A DNA stretch of 64,000 nucleotides from DATLFA01 sp039915945 (GCA_039915945.1 JBDSMH010000196.1:4699-68698); one strand, 5' to 3'; positions 27,656 through 36,585 are shown, numbered from the stretch's first letter. The notes: generated from the sequence alone by a model not told the origin. Numbers and translations are program-made.

Positions 27656-28587
27656 GTTACGCAGCCATTGATTGCGGTACCAACTCGACGCGGCTGCTCG
27701 TACACGACGGCACGCGTACGGTCGAGCGGCTGATGAGCATCACCCGCCTCGGCCAGGGTGTCGACGCCACCGGACAGCTGGCGCCCGAAGCGATCGAACG
27801 CACCCTCGCGGTGCTGCGGGAGTATCGCGTCGTGCTCGGTCGCCATGGCGTGACCAAGACGCGCATGACGGCGACGTCGGCGGCGCGCGATGCGGCGAAT
27901 CGCGACGAGTTCTTCGTCGCCGCACGCGAGATCGTCGGTGTCGAGGCCGAGCTGTTGTCGGGCGACGAAGAGGGACGGCTGTCGTTCATGGGTGCGACAG
28001 CCGAGCTCTCGCCGGACGACGGCCCATTCCTCGTCGTCGACATCGGGGGAGGCTCGACCGAGTTCTCGTACGGGCTCACCGAGTGCGAGTACGCACGATC
28101 GGTCGACATCGGTTGCGTGCGCCTCACCGAGAAGTACATCAGCCATGACCCGCCTCGGCCCGAAGAGTTGCTCGCGTGCCTGTCGCTCGTCGAAACATAC
28201 GTCGACGACATCGCCCGTGAGTTCCCCGCCTTGTCGGATGCGCCGCGCTTCGTGGGTTTGGCCGGCACGGTCTCGACCACCGCGGCAGTCGAGCTGGGCT
28301 TGGCCGTATACGACCGCGACCGCATCCACCACTTCGAGTTGACGCGGGACGCCGTCGAGGACGTGTTTCGCACGCTCGCCACCGAGAATCGTGCAGAACG
28401 ATTGGGTAACCCGGGTCTCGAGGTGGGCAGGGCCGACGTGATCGTCGGCGGTCTGTGCGTACTCGTGCAGATAATGCGCCAACTCGATCTCGACCGGTGT
28501 CTCGTCTCGGAAAGCGACATCCTCGACGGGTTGGTGATGAGCCTGCGGAACCAAGGCCCGAGCGGCCTCCTTCAGAGCGGGCTGTAG
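27652..28587 (+). CDS. ppx: Ppx/GppA family exopolyphosphatase
   Basis: A 311-residue short Ppx/GppA protein that hydrolyses polyphosphate or pppGpp. It has the two ASKHA phosphate loops, AIDCGTNSTRLLV (residues about 4-16) and FLVVDIGGGSTEFSYG (about 125-140), with GDEEGRLSF between. The length matches the short mycobacterial homologues rather than the 500-residue enterobacterial ones. GTG 27652 overlaps DUF501. Confidence 0.93.
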   Translation: MSYAAIDCGTNSTRLLVHDGTRTVERLMSITRLGQGVDATGQLAPEAIERTLAVLREYRVVLGRHGVTKTRMTATSAARDAANRDEFFVAAREIVGVEAELLSGDEEGRLSFMGATAELSPDDGPFLVVDIGGGSTEFSYGLTECEYARSVDIGCVRLTEKYISHDPPRPEELLACLSLVETYVDDIAREFPALSDAPRFVGLAGTVSTTAAVELGLAVYDRDRIHHFELTRDAVEDVFRTLATENRAERLGNPGLEVGRADVIVGGLCVLVQIMRQLDLDRCLVSESDILDGLVMSLRNQGPSGLLQSGL

Positions 28588-28590
28588 GCT
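28585..28590 (+). promoter_or_regulatory. Candidate -10 of aminotransferase gene (leaderless)
   Basis: TAGGCT, starting with the ppx stop codon, lies seven bases before the ATG at 28598. Confidence 0.35.
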
Positions 28591-28597
28591 TTTGCCG

Positions 28598-29692
28598 ATG
28601 ATTCACCGCGATCGCATTTTGATGGGCCCCGGCCCGTGCAACCCGTATCCCGAAGTGATCGAAGCCTTCGCTCGACCGGTGCTCGGTCACCTCGACCCTG
28701 ACTTCATTGCACTGCTCGACGAGACCAACGAACGCCTTCGCCAAGTGTTCCGTACCAAGAACGCGTTGACGTTCCCGATCAGCGCCACCGGTTCGGCCGG
28801 CATGGAGGCCGCGTTCGTCAATTTCGTCGAGCCCGGCGACACGGTCGTCATCGGTGTCAACGGCGTGTTCGGTCAGCGCATGTGCGAAGTGGCAGCGCGC
28901 TGCCGGGCAGAGGTCGTTCGCGTCGATGTCGAATGGGGCCGCGCCATCGATCCGCAACAGTTGCTCGACGCGCACCGCAACCCGACGATCATCGCGACCG
29001 TGCACGCCGAGACGTCGACCGGTGTGCGCAACGACGTCGCCGAGCTCGGCGCCAACAAAGGTGACGCGCTGCTGCTCGTCGACTGCGTGACGTCGTTGGG
29101 CGGCATCCCGCTCGAGATCGACGAGTGGGGGATCGACATCGCGTACAGCGGCACGCAAAAGTGTCTCGGCGTCCCGCCGGGCCTGTCGCCGCTGACCGTG
29201 AGCGCGCGTGCGCTGGATCGGGTCGTGGCGACTCCGCAGTCGTGGTACCTCGACCTCAACATGATCAAGAAATACGTCACCGGTGAAGGGGCCAGGGCCT
29301 ACCACCACACGGCGCAGATCTCGATGATCTACGCCATCCATGCCGGCCTCGGCGTCATACTCGAAGAAGGCCTCGAGAATTCCTGGGCACGTCACGCCGA
29401 GTGCGGCGAGCTGTTGCAGCGCGGTCTCGAAGCGATGGGCATGAAACTGTTCGCGCAAGAGGGGCACCGGCTGCCCGAGCTCACGACCGTCTGGATCCCC
29501 GAGACACTGCCGGCGGGCACCGACGAAGCCGCGCTGCGGCGCACGTTGCTCCAACGCTATGGCATCGAGATCGGTGGAGGGCTGGGCCCGGTCGCGGGCA
29601 GAGTGTGGCGCATCGGTTGCATGGGACACACCGCGCGACCCCGCAACGTCACCATGTTGCTCGGCGCCCTTCGCGAGCTACTCGAGGGCTGA
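28598..29692 (+). CDS. Class V aminotransferase (alanine/serine-glyoxylate type)
   Basis: A 364-residue PLP enzyme of the serine-glyoxylate/alanine-glyoxylate/phosphonoacetate aminotransferase group. Motifs are LMGPGPCNPYPEV at the N-terminus, ATGSAGMEAAFVNF, LLLVDCVTSLGGIPLEID (PLP-pyridine Asp) and AYSGTQKCLGVPPGL with the Schiff-base lysine. The C-terminus has GGGLGPVAGRVWRIGCMGH. ATG 28598 is preferred to the TTG two codons upstream. The exact amino donor is not predictable. Confidence 0.9.
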   Translation: MIHRDRILMGPGPCNPYPEVIEAFARPVLGHLDPDFIALLDETNERLRQVFRTKNALTFPISATGSAGMEAAFVNFVEPGDTVVIGVNGVFGQRMCEVAARCRAEVVRVDVEWGRAIDPQQLLDAHRNPTIIATVHAETSTGVRNDVAELGANKGDALLLVDCVTSLGGIPLEIDEWGIDIAYSGTQKCLGVPPGLSPLTVSARALDRVVATPQSWYLDLNMIKKYVTGEGARAYHHTAQISMIYAIHAGLGVILEEGLENSWARHAECGELLQRGLEAMGMKLFAQEGHRLPELTTVWIPETLPAGTDEAALRRTLLQRYGIEIGGGLGPVAGRVWRIGCMGHTARPRNVTMLLGALRELLEG

Positions 29693-29760
29693 GCTTGCAC
29701 GGTCTGAGCTCGCAATCTTGGCGGGCAGACGGGCGCCGAGCACGCCTGACGCCGAACGCG

Positions 29761-29766
29761 TAAGGT
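29761..29766 (+). promoter_or_regulatory. Candidate -10 of GNAT gene (leaderless)
   Basis: TAAGGT seven bases before the GTG at 29774. It contains AAGG, which could instead serve as a Shine-Dalgarno for the same start. Confidence 0.35.
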
Positions 29767-29773
29767 GCGCGAC

Positions 29774-30364
29774 GTGACGACGTTGTACGGCCGACGCGTC
29801 ACGCTGCGGCCGCTCACTCCGAACGACTTCGATGCGTGGCGCGAGGTGCGTCGCCGCAATTGCGCGTGGCTCACTCAATGGGAGCCGACACGACCTCCGG
29901 GTCAACCTGACATCATCGAAGATTCCGCGGCGTTTTTCGCTCGTTGCGGCGCGCGTCAGCGCGAACGGCAACTCGGCGCCGGCTACGCGTTCGGAGTTTT
30001 CGTCGACGACATGTTCTCAGGCGAGATGAATCTCTCGTCCGTGCAGCGCGGCCCGTTCCAGAACGCGTACGTCGGCTACTGGATCGACTCGGCCCGTGCG
30101 GGCTGTGGCTATACGCCCGAAGCACTCGTCGTTGCTGCGCAGTTCGCGTTCGAGACCATCCGTCTCCACCGGCTACAGATATCGATTATCCCGCGCAACT
30201 CGGCGAGCCGCCGGGTCGTCGAAAAGCTCGACATCCGCTGCGAGGGCGTCGCGGTGCGCTACCTCGAGATCAACGGCGCCTGGGAAGACCACATGAGGTT
30301 CGCGGTGACGAGCGAAGAGTGGTGGATTCGCCGCGACGAACTGCTCGGCAACTGGGTCAGCTGA
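29774..30364 (+). CDS. RimJ/RimL-type GNAT acetyltransferase
   Basis: A 196-residue GNAT enzyme that transfers acetyl from acetyl-CoA to an amino group, in this subfamily often a protein N-terminus. RVTLRPLTPNDFDAWREVR starts the fold; VGYWIDSARAGCGYTPEAL is the acetyl-CoA-binding region, followed by HRLQISIIPRNSASRRVVEK. GTG 29774 is favoured over GTG 29765 by the spacing of TAAGGT/AAGG upstream. Substrate unknown. Confidence 0.87.
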   Translation: MTTLYGRRVTLRPLTPNDFDAWREVRRRNCAWLTQWEPTRPPGQPDIIEDSAAFFARCGARQRERQLGAGYAFGVFVDDMFSGEMNLSSVQRGPFQNAYVGYWIDSARAGCGYTPEALVVAAQFAFETIRLHRLQISIIPRNSASRRVVEKLDIRCEGVAVRYLEINGAWEDHMRFAVTSEEWWIRRDELLGNWVS

Positions 30365-30370
30365 CGTCGG

Positions 30371-31132
30371 TCAATTCTTGTCGCGCGAGATCTGCTGTTG
30401 CAGCTTGGTGACGAGCTCCATGAACGGTGGTTGATCCATCGACCACGCTTGCGGATCGAGTTCGTGGGCAACGGCTGCCTCGGAAGTGTCGAGCCCCTGG
30501 AGTTGCTGAATGGTGGCTTTGGTGCGACTGGTCAGCTCGCGCGGGAACGTCGCCGCGCGCGCGGCCAATGACGTCGCGGCGGCGAGCAGGTCGGCATCGT
30601 CGATGCAGCGCCATGCGAGGCCGATCTCTGCCGCGCGCTCACCATCGACTGCCTCTCCGAACAACACCATGGCCATGACGGTCTGATGGTCGGTGATGCG
30701 GCGAAGCCGCCATGTGTGGCCGCCACCCGGATGGATGCCGATCTGCATGAATCGCGTGTCGAAGCGGGCACTGCGCGCCGCGAGGATGACGTCGCAGGCG
30801 AGCGCCATGTTCATGCCGGCGCCGACTGCCGCACCATTGACGGCGGCGACGGTCGGCAGCGATGTGTGCGCGAGGCGCAGGAAGCCGGCGTAGATCTTGC
30901 CCAACGATTCTCGGTGCCGGCTGTTCTTCAGATCTTCGAGATCCGCGCCCGCGCAGAATGCGGGTGGCGCGCCCGTGAGGACGATGGCACCGACATCATC
31001 GCGGCTCTCGATTTCGTCGATGGCAGCGATCAGTTCGTCGTTGAGCACCAGGTTGATCGCATTGCGTCGTGCGGGATCGTTGAGGGTGATTGTCGCGACG
31101 CGTTCGGAGACGCTGACGAGCACGTAGGGCAT
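30371..31132 (-). CDS. Enoyl-CoA hydratase/isomerase family protein
   Basis: A 253-residue crotonase-fold enzyme. Oxyanion-hole segments are APPAFCAGADLEDL (about 55-68) and VNGAAVGAGMNMALACD (about 100-116). The usual catalytic Glu positions read FMQIGIHPGGGHTWRL, so the first Glu equivalent seems absent and hydratase activity is uncertain. ATG 31132. It converges with the GNAT gene and is followed upstream by the nuclease gene on the same strand. Confidence 0.88.
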   Translation of the reverse strand: MPYVLVSVSERVATITLNDPARRNAINLVLNDELIAAIDEIESRDDVGAIVLTGAPPAFCAGADLEDLKNSRHRESLGKIYAGFLRLAHTSLPTVAAVNGAAVGAGMNMALACDVILAARSARFDTRFMQIGIHPGGGHTWRLRRITDHQTVMAMVLFGEAVDGERAAEIGLAWRCIDDADLLAAATSLAARAATFPRELTSRTKATIQQLQGLDTSEAAVAHELDPQAWSMDQPPFMELVTKLQQQISRDKN

Positions 31133-31147
31133 GCGCGTAGTCTGCCA

Positions 31148-32182
31148 CTACCAATCGTCGAGCGGATCGAGTTCACCGACCTGTCGTAGAGCGCTCGGGC
31201 TGCCGTCATCGTCGTCGGTTGTCGCGAGCGACGACTTGCCTTCGTTGCAGTCGTCGAGCAATGGACACCATCTACACGCGGGGCCGGTGATCTTGCGCGG
31301 TACGCGTTCGGTGTCGGTGAGGATCACCATCTTTTCGATGCCGGCAACGACGCGCATCACCGTCGTCTCGAGTTGCGCGACCGTGACGTCTTCGGGCACG
31401 AAGCGGCCTTGATCGAGGTAGTAGCTGGCGACGCGGCGCGGCGGCGTGCCGATGCGCAGCGTCTCGATCAACGCGTAGAAGCGCAGGTCTTCGAGGTGCA
31501 TGGGGGAGAATCGACCCGTCTTGAAATCGATGAGGACCTTGCCCGCCATCGTGCCTTCGGGCTGCCCGAGTTGCAGGTCGACCTTGCCTTGCAGCGTCAC
31601 GCGCTCGTTGAACAGGTCGTAGCGCACGCGGCTTTCCATGACGGGGCGCCACCGTGGCGACAGCCGTGGCCAACATTCGAAGAACTTGGTGAGTTGCTCG
31701 TTGGCTTCGGCGCGCAACTCGGCTCGCTCGATCTCGCGGCATCCCTGCAACCACCGGGCGAATTCGTCGGTCCCTTCCTCGAGGCGCGCGATCGATTCGT
31801 CGACGAGGACGAGAGGAGTGAGTTCTCGTCGCCAATGGATCGACGTCTCGATGGCCTTGTGGGCGACGATGCCGCGGGCGACCGGCACGGACCACGCAAA
31901 CTCGTCCTTCGAGAGGTAGCGAGCCTCGCATCCGTGCGCCATCGACAGCTTGCGTTTGGAGACGAAGTAGGTGGTGTCCGGTTCGAGGTCGGAGAGGATG
32001 GGACCGAGTCGGCTTTCGAGCATGTGCAACAAATCGTGGCGTAGCTCGGCATCGAACTGCGGGCGGCCCCCGCGACGAGCGCCGAGTTGATCGACGACGT
32101 CACGTTGCGCAGCGTTCATCGACGCAAGGTCGGCAGTCACCGAAGTGAGATCGCTGCTCTCGGTGTCGGACACGTCTGCCAC
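31148..32182 (-). CDS. RecB-family PD-(D/E)XK nuclease with Fe-S cluster motif
   Basis: A 344-residue single-domain nuclease like Cas4/AddB C-termini. The catalytic core has His108 (GIVAHKAIE), Glu183, Asp202 (LQGKVDL) and Asp219-Phe-Lys221 (LIDFKTG), followed by a QxxxY-like EDLRFYALIE. Cys85 and the trio Cys303, Cys306, Cys312 (ACRWCPLLDDC) make the 'iron staple' that binds a 4Fe-4S cluster in AddB/Cas4. GTG 32182 follows GAAGGAC. No helicase, recombination or CRISPR gene is adjacent, so its pathway is unknown; a DNA-end-processing role is inference. Confidence 0.85.
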   Translation of the reverse strand: MADVSDTESSDLTSVTADLASMNAAQRDVVDQLGARRGGRPQFDAELRHDLLHMLESRLGPILSDLEPDTTYFVSKRKLSMAHGCEARYLSKDEFAWSVPVARGIVAHKAIETSIHWRRELTPLVLVDESIARLEEGTDEFARWLQGCREIERAELRAEANEQLTKFFECWPRLSPRWRPVMESRVRYDLFNERVTLQGKVDLQLGQPEGTMAGKVLIDFKTGRFSPMHLEDLRFYALIETLRIGTPPRRVASYYLDQGRFVPEDVTVAQLETTVMRVVAGIEKMVILTDTERVPRKITGPACRWCPLLDDCNEGKSSLATTDDDDGSPSALRQVGELDPLDDW

Positions 32183-32195
32183 GGTAGTCCTTCGG

Positions 32196-32201
32196 TAACG
32201 T
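32196..32201 (+). promoter_or_regulatory. Candidate -10 of MFS gene (leaderless)
   Basis: TAACGT six bases before the GTG at 32208, with no Shine-Dalgarno between. Confidence 0.4.
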
Positions 32202-32207
32202 ACGGCC

Positions 32208-33461
32208 GTGTCTGTTGGGGCGCCGGCCGAACGGCGGGCGATGTCGGTCTTTCGCTATCGCGAGTTTCGCGTGTGGTGGCTCAGTTCGCTGTTGTCGAAC
32301 ACGGGGACGATGGCGCAGACGGTGGCCGTACCGATCGTGCTCGATTCGCTGACCGGCAAGGCGACATGGGTCGGCTTCGGCACGTTGGCGAGCACGTTGC
32401 CCACGGTTTTCGTCGGCCCGATCGCCGGATCGCTGGCCGACCGCCATTCACGAAGGTCGGTACTGCTGTGCACGCAGGCTGCCGCGACGGTTGTCTCCGT
32501 CATGCTCGCGGTCGCGTGGGCCACCGGGGTGCGCTCGCCCTGGATGTACGTCGCGTTGATGGGAATGGCCGGCTCGATTTCGGGATTGGGTCTCCCGTCG
32601 TGGCAGTCGATCGTCACCGAGATGGTGCCGCGTGACGAGCTCGCGAACGCGGTGACCTTGAATTCGGCGTCGTTCAACGCGGCGCGTGCATTCGGCCCGT
32701 CGGTCGGTGCGGTGATCCTCGCGTTGAGTGGGCCCGGATGGGTGTTCGCGTTCAACACGATCTCGTACTCGGCGGTTCTGACGACGCTATGGCGCCGTCC
32801 CGCAACGAGTGCCGCGCTGCCCTCCACGACGCGCCCCCGGGTGATGCGTGAATTTCGGTCGACGCTGCGCTACGTGCGTGCGAGCAGAGGACTCACTACC
32901 GCGATGTTGCTCGGCGGCGTACTCGGTCTCGTCGGAAACCCGTTGGCGATGATGGTCGTGCCGTTCGCCCGCCGGGTGTACCACACGAGTGGCGCGCGAA
33001 CGAGCCTGCTCGCGGCCGCGATCGGGACGGGCGCGGTACTCGTCGCACCGATCCTCACGGCGAGGACCGATCGAGTACGTCCGAGCATTCGGGTGCGCAA
33101 CGCGATCGTGTGCTACTTCTGCGCCATGGTGCTCCTCGCGTCCGTCCCGTGGATCGTCGCCGGCGGCGCCGCGCTCTTGGCGATCGGCGCGTCGCACATC
33201 GCCGCGAATGCCACGATCAACTCCGTGATCCAACTCGATGTCGACGACGCGTGGCGGGGCAAGGTGACGTCGGTCTACCTGATGACCGTCAACGCGGGCA
33301 CGCCGATCGGAGCGATGGCGATGGGCGTGATGGTCGACAGTGTGGGGGCGCGTCGAACGGTTGCCGGCGCGGCGGGCGCCCTGTTCTTGGTGGCGACCGC
33401 GGTGGGGGTACGCGGACGGTTCCCCTCGCTCGACGCCGGAAGAGAACGTCACCTCGTGTAG
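32208..33461 (+). CDS. MFS transporter (EntS/MFS_3-like)
   Basis: A 417-residue 12-helix major facilitator. It shows FRYREFRVWWLSSLLSNTG at the N-terminus, GPIAGSLADRHSRRSVLL (the loop 2-3 A motif) and PRDELANAVTLNSASFNAARAFGP (family-specific, split over residues about 140-163), typical of the enterobactin-exporter-like group. Probable efflux of a small molecule; substrate unknown. The GTG has a TANNNT box six bases upstream; ATG 32241 is a less likely start. Divergent from the nuclease gene. Confidence 0.9.
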   Translation: MSVGAPAERRAMSVFRYREFRVWWLSSLLSNTGTMAQTVAVPIVLDSLTGKATWVGFGTLASTLPTVFVGPIAGSLADRHSRRSVLLCTQAAATVVSVMLAVAWATGVRSPWMYVALMGMAGSISGLGLPSWQSIVTEMVPRDELANAVTLNSASFNAARAFGPSVGAVILALSGPGWVFAFNTISYSAVLTTLWRRPATSAALPSTTRPRVMREFRSTLRYVRASRGLTTAMLLGGVLGLVGNPLAMMVVPFARRVYHTSGARTSLLAAAIGTGAVLVAPILTARTDRVRPSIRVRNAIVCYFCAMVLLASVPWIVAGGAALLAIGASHIAANATINSVIQLDVDDAWRGKVTSVYLMTVNAGTPIGAMAMGVMVDSVGARRTVAGAAGALFLVATAVGVRGRFPSLDAGRERHLV

Positions 33462-33513
33462 TGCATCTCGCGCGCAGCGTGACTGTCACACCGTCGCTGC
33501 ATGATGTACATCG

Positions 33514-33819
33514 ATGGAAGCGACCTCGATCCGTTTTTCGCACGCCGCCCGAGCGATGCGCCTCGTCGTGCAACAGCGCGGTCTCGACATGCCCTTGTTC
33601 CGTAGTCCTCCCCGACTGCAGGGGGTCCAGCGGTCGCTCACCCGCCGGGCGATCGGGGCGTCGACTGTCGCCGTGCAATTGCGTCAGCGGCCGTGGCCGG
33701 CAGTGCTCGCCGACATGATCGAGGGGGTCGTCGTCGTCAACGCGTTGCAGGGCGCCCCCGCCGACGAGTTGCGCCACGCGTTGTGGTCCGCGCTCGAGTC
33801 CGATTCGGTCGCCGCGTGA
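33514..33819 (+). CDS. Hypothetical protein, 101 aa
   Basis: Small basic ORF with codon use like its neighbours (G/C-rich third positions). No recognised domain. The N-terminal part (ATSIRFSHAARAMRLVV) is Arg-rich and the C-terminal part (ADMIEGVVVVNALQGAP) could form a short alpha/beta unit. It lies between the MFS gene and the amidohydrolase on the same strand. Supported only by frame and position. Confidence 0.5.
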   Translation: MEATSIRFSHAARAMRLVVQQRGLDMPLFRSPPRLQGVQRSLTRRAIGASTVAVQLRQRPWPAVLADMIEGVVVVNALQGAPADELRHALWSALESDSVAA

Positions 33820-33854
33820 TGTCGCTAACCTCACGACCACACGAGGGGAGCGCG

Positions 33855-35567
33855 ATGGCGTACGACTTGGTAGTCCGCAACGGCACGGTGATCGACGGTT
33901 CGGGTGCACCGGCATACCGGGCCGACGTGGGTGTCATCGGTGACACCATCGCTGCCATCGGACGCATTCGTGAGCGCGGCGCCGACGAGGTCGACGCCGA
34001 GGGTCACATCGTCGCGCCGGGCTTCATCGACGGGCACACCCATATGGACGCACAGGTGTGCTGGGACCCTCTGGGCACCTGCTCGTCGTGGCACGGGGTG
34101 AGCACGGTCGTCATGGGCAACTGCGGCTTCACGGTCGCGCCGTGTCGCAGTTCCGAAAAGTACCTCGCCATCCGCAGCCTCGAGCGCGCCGAAGACATCT
34201 CGGGTGCCGCCATGGAGGCCGGTATCGACTGGCGATGGGAGACCTTCTCGCAGTACCTCGACGTGGTCGACGCGCTGCCCAAGGGCATCAACTACTCGGG
34301 CTACATCGGCCACTCCGCGTTGCGCTCCTACGTCATGGGTGAGCGCTCGTTCGAGCAGGCGGGCAACGACGACGACCTCGCCGCGATGCAAGCAGAGTTG
34401 CGCAGCGCGTTGCATGCGGGCGCCATCGGGTTCTCGACATCGCGTTCGCACAACCACGCCACCTCCGACGACAAGCCGGTCGCGTCGCGGCTCGCGTCGT
34501 GGGACGAGGTACGCATGCTCGTCAACACCATGGGCGAGTTGGGCACGGGCGTTTTCGAGTTGGCGCAAGAGCACTACACCGATGCCGAGCCGCGACGCGA
34601 GTACTACGAGCGACTGCAGGCGCTCACCATCGAGTCAGGCCGCCCGACGACCTTCGTCGTGGGCGCCGCCGGTCCTGACTCGTCGGTGTGGCGCCAGATG
34701 ATCGGCGTTGTCGAAGACACCGTCGCCAAGGGTGGGCGCATGTTCGCGCAAGTGCACGCCCGCCAGTTCATGTCGATCATGGGGTTCAAGGTGGGCCTGC
34801 CCTTCGACCGGCTGCCGACATGGCAGTCGATGCGCCGCAAGCCCCTCGATCAGCAGCGCGCGTCGCTGCTCGATCCCGCGTCGCGGCGCACTCTCGTCGA
34901 CGAGGCGATGCACGGTCCCTACCGCGACGGCATCGGTTCCGAAGTGCGGCCCCCCGTGTGGGACATGATGTTCCTCGCCGAGACCGACCTGCCGCCCTAT
35001 CGTTCCGTGGCCCAGGTCGCCGCCGAGCAGAACACCACGCCCGTCGACGTCATCATCGACATGTCGTTGGCCCACGACTTCGAGCTGTACTTCATGCAGC
35101 CCTTCGCCAACCACGATCTCGACGCCGTGCTCGAGTTGATGCGGCACCCGTCGACAGTCATCGCCGTGTCCGATTCGGGCGCGCACGTCTCCCAGATCAT
35201 CGACGCCTCCATCCCCACGCACGTCCTTGCGTATTGGACCCGTCAGCAGGGCGCCTTCACCTGGGAGCAGGCCGTGCGCATGTTGACCTTCGATCCGGCC
35301 CGCCTCTGGGGGTTCTCCGACCGCGGCCTCTTGCGCGAAGGCTTCCGGGCCGATCTCGCGGTGTTCGACCCGCAGCGCATCAGCCCCGGTCTGCCGACGT
35401 CGGCCGTCGACCTTCCCGGCGGGGCCAAGCGACTCAAGCAAAAAGCCACCGGCATGTTGGCCCTGGTCGTGAACGGCAGCGTGCTGATGCGCGACAACGA
35501 GCACACCGGCGCGCTGCCCGGTCGACTCCTACGAGGGCCTTTGGCTGCTCGTCGCAGCGTTTCATAG
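33855..35567 (+). CDS. D-aminoacylase-like amidohydrolase (N-acyl-D-amino-acid deacylase family)
   Basis: A 570-residue metal-dependent hydrolase that removes acyl groups from D-amino acids or related amides. It begins YDLVVRNGTVIDGSGAPAYR, has the metal-binding HTH in PGFIDGHTHMDAQ, the bridging Cys of the family in VMGNCGFTVAPC, and the catalytic Asp in IAVSDSGAHVSQ. The tail ADLAVFDP is the usual beta-domain closure. ATG 33855 has GAGGGGAG upstream and is preferred over longer in-frame starts that overlap the hypothetical gene. Exact substrate unknown. Confidence 0.9.
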   Translation: MAYDLVVRNGTVIDGSGAPAYRADVGVIGDTIAAIGRIRERGADEVDAEGHIVAPGFIDGHTHMDAQVCWDPLGTCSSWHGVSTVVMGNCGFTVAPCRSSEKYLAIRSLERAEDISGAAMEAGIDWRWETFSQYLDVVDALPKGINYSGYIGHSALRSYVMGERSFEQAGNDDDLAAMQAELRSALHAGAIGFSTSRSHNHATSDDKPVASRLASWDEVRMLVNTMGELGTGVFELAQEHYTDAEPRREYYERLQALTIESGRPTTFVVGAAGPDSSVWRQMIGVVEDTVAKGGRMFAQVHARQFMSIMGFKVGLPFDRLPTWQSMRRKPLDQQRASLLDPASRRTLVDEAMHGPYRDGIGSEVRPPVWDMMFLAETDLPPYRSVAQVAAEQNTTPVDVIIDMSLAHDFELYFMQPFANHDLDAVLELMRHPSTVIAVSDSGAHVSQIIDASIPTHVLAYWTRQQGAFTWEQAVRMLTFDPARLWGFSDRGLLREGFRADLAVFDPQRISPGLPTSAVDLPGGAKRLKQKATGMLALVVNGSVLMRDNEHTGALPGRLLRGPLAARRSVS

Positions 35568-35798
35568 TGTTTTATAGCGTTTCTGCGGGCATATCTAGGC
35601 CAAATGGACCCTCACACCTGTGCACCGCGAGGGATAGCATGCGGACATTCGACAACCGTAAGGAATACGGAGTAGGGCGACGTTACCGAAAGGTATCGTC
35701 GTTGACCCGGCATCTAGGTGCAGCCAATCCTGCGTAGGCAGACGAGGTGATGTTGGGTCCTTGCGCTTCGTGCGACAACGTTCCTCAAAGGAGCTCCC
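35568..35798 (+). promoter_or_regulatory. Structured 5' leader of LARTG surface-protein gene
   Basis: A 231-base gap without a gene, holding three hairpins in a row. CCGTA-(AGGAA)-TACGG is at 35656-35670. A longer stem at 35678-35701 pairs CGACG/CGTCG and TACC/GGTA through one T-T mismatch and is closed by a GAAA tetraloop. CTGC-(GTAG)-GCAG is at 35730-35741. The surface-protein start follows with an AAAGGAG site. No known riboswitch consensus was recognised, so this is either a structured mRNA leader or a small RNA. Confidence 0.45.
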
Positions 35799-36539
35799 GT
35801 GTTAGGCAAGAATTGGCGAGCAAAGTTCGCAGCGTTCGGGGCGCTGGTTACTTTGGGCTTCATCATCTTCCAGGGCGTCGGTGATGCGCACAATCCCGAG
35901 ATCTCGGCCAAGGCCGAGTGCATCGTTCCGACCGACCAGGCACTGATCACCATCGACGTGCACTCGTGGAACACCGACCAGGGCGATGACCACCGCACCA
36001 ACGACGTCGTTTTGACCGTCACCGCGACCGGCTACAACCAGACGTTCAACAATGCGTTCAACAAGGCCAACAACTTTGCCTTCACGCAAAAGATCCAGGT
36101 CCCGGCCGACGGCAAGACCTACACGGCGACCGCCACGACCGATAGCTCGTGGGGCCCCAACAACGACATCATCATCCCGATCGGGCCGCAGTCTCGCTCG
36201 GCCCAAGTGACCGTGCCGCAGCCCTGCTTGCCCGCGACGACCACCACCATCGCGCCCACGACCACTGTGGCGCCGACCACGACCGCGACTTCGACGACGG
36301 CTGCCCCCACGACCGCTGCCCCCACGACCGCTGCCCCCACCACGATCGCGGTGAGCGTGCAGGGTGTCGTCCAGACCGCACCGACGACGGCACCGCCGGC
36401 GACGGTCGGTACCGCGGTTCAGGGCGTCGTTCTGGCCCGCACCGGCACCAACGCCATGCCGCTGATCCTCGGTGGCGTGATGCTCGTGTTGCTCGGTACT
36501 GCGGTTGAGCTCAACGCTCGTCGCCGCCGTAGCGCCTGA
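35799..36539 (+). CDS. Secreted wall-anchored protein with LARTG sorting signal
   Basis: A 246-residue exported protein. A signal/TM helix lies at about 10-26 (FAAFGALVTLGFIIFQG). It is followed by a beta-rich domain (about 33-140, two Cys that could pair), then a Thr/Pro/Ala-rich linker with repeated TTAAP units (about 147-200). The C-terminus is LARTG (212-216), a hydrophobic helix PLILGGVMLVLLGTAV and a basic tail ARRRRSA. LAXTG is the motif of class E sortases in high-GC actinobacteria. GTG 35799 has a strong AAAGGAG. Function of the exported domain unknown; no sortase gene is seen in the window. Confidence 0.85.
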   Translation: MLGKNWRAKFAAFGALVTLGFIIFQGVGDAHNPEISAKAECIVPTDQALITIDVHSWNTDQGDDHRTNDVVLTVTATGYNQTFNNAFNKANNFAFTQKIQVPADGKTYTATATTDSSWGPNNDIIIPIGPQSRSAQVTVPQPCLPATTTTIAPTTTVAPTTTATSTTAAPTTAAPTTAAPTTIAVSVQGVVQTAPTTAPPATVGTAVQGVVLARTGTNAMPLILGGVMLVLLGTAVELNARRRRSA

Positions 36540-36562
36540 CCCCACGCTCCAACTACTACGGT

Positions 36563-36585
36563 GGGCGCGCCGACCGTGCGCGCCC
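36563..36585 (+). terminator. GC-rich hairpin overlapping tRNA 5' end
   Basis: Perfect 8-bp stem GGGCGCGC/GCGCGCCC around a 7-base loop, 23 bases after the surface-protein stop. The right arm includes the first four bases of the tRNA, so termination of the upstream gene and tRNA processing could compete. There is no T-run. Confidence 0.35.
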
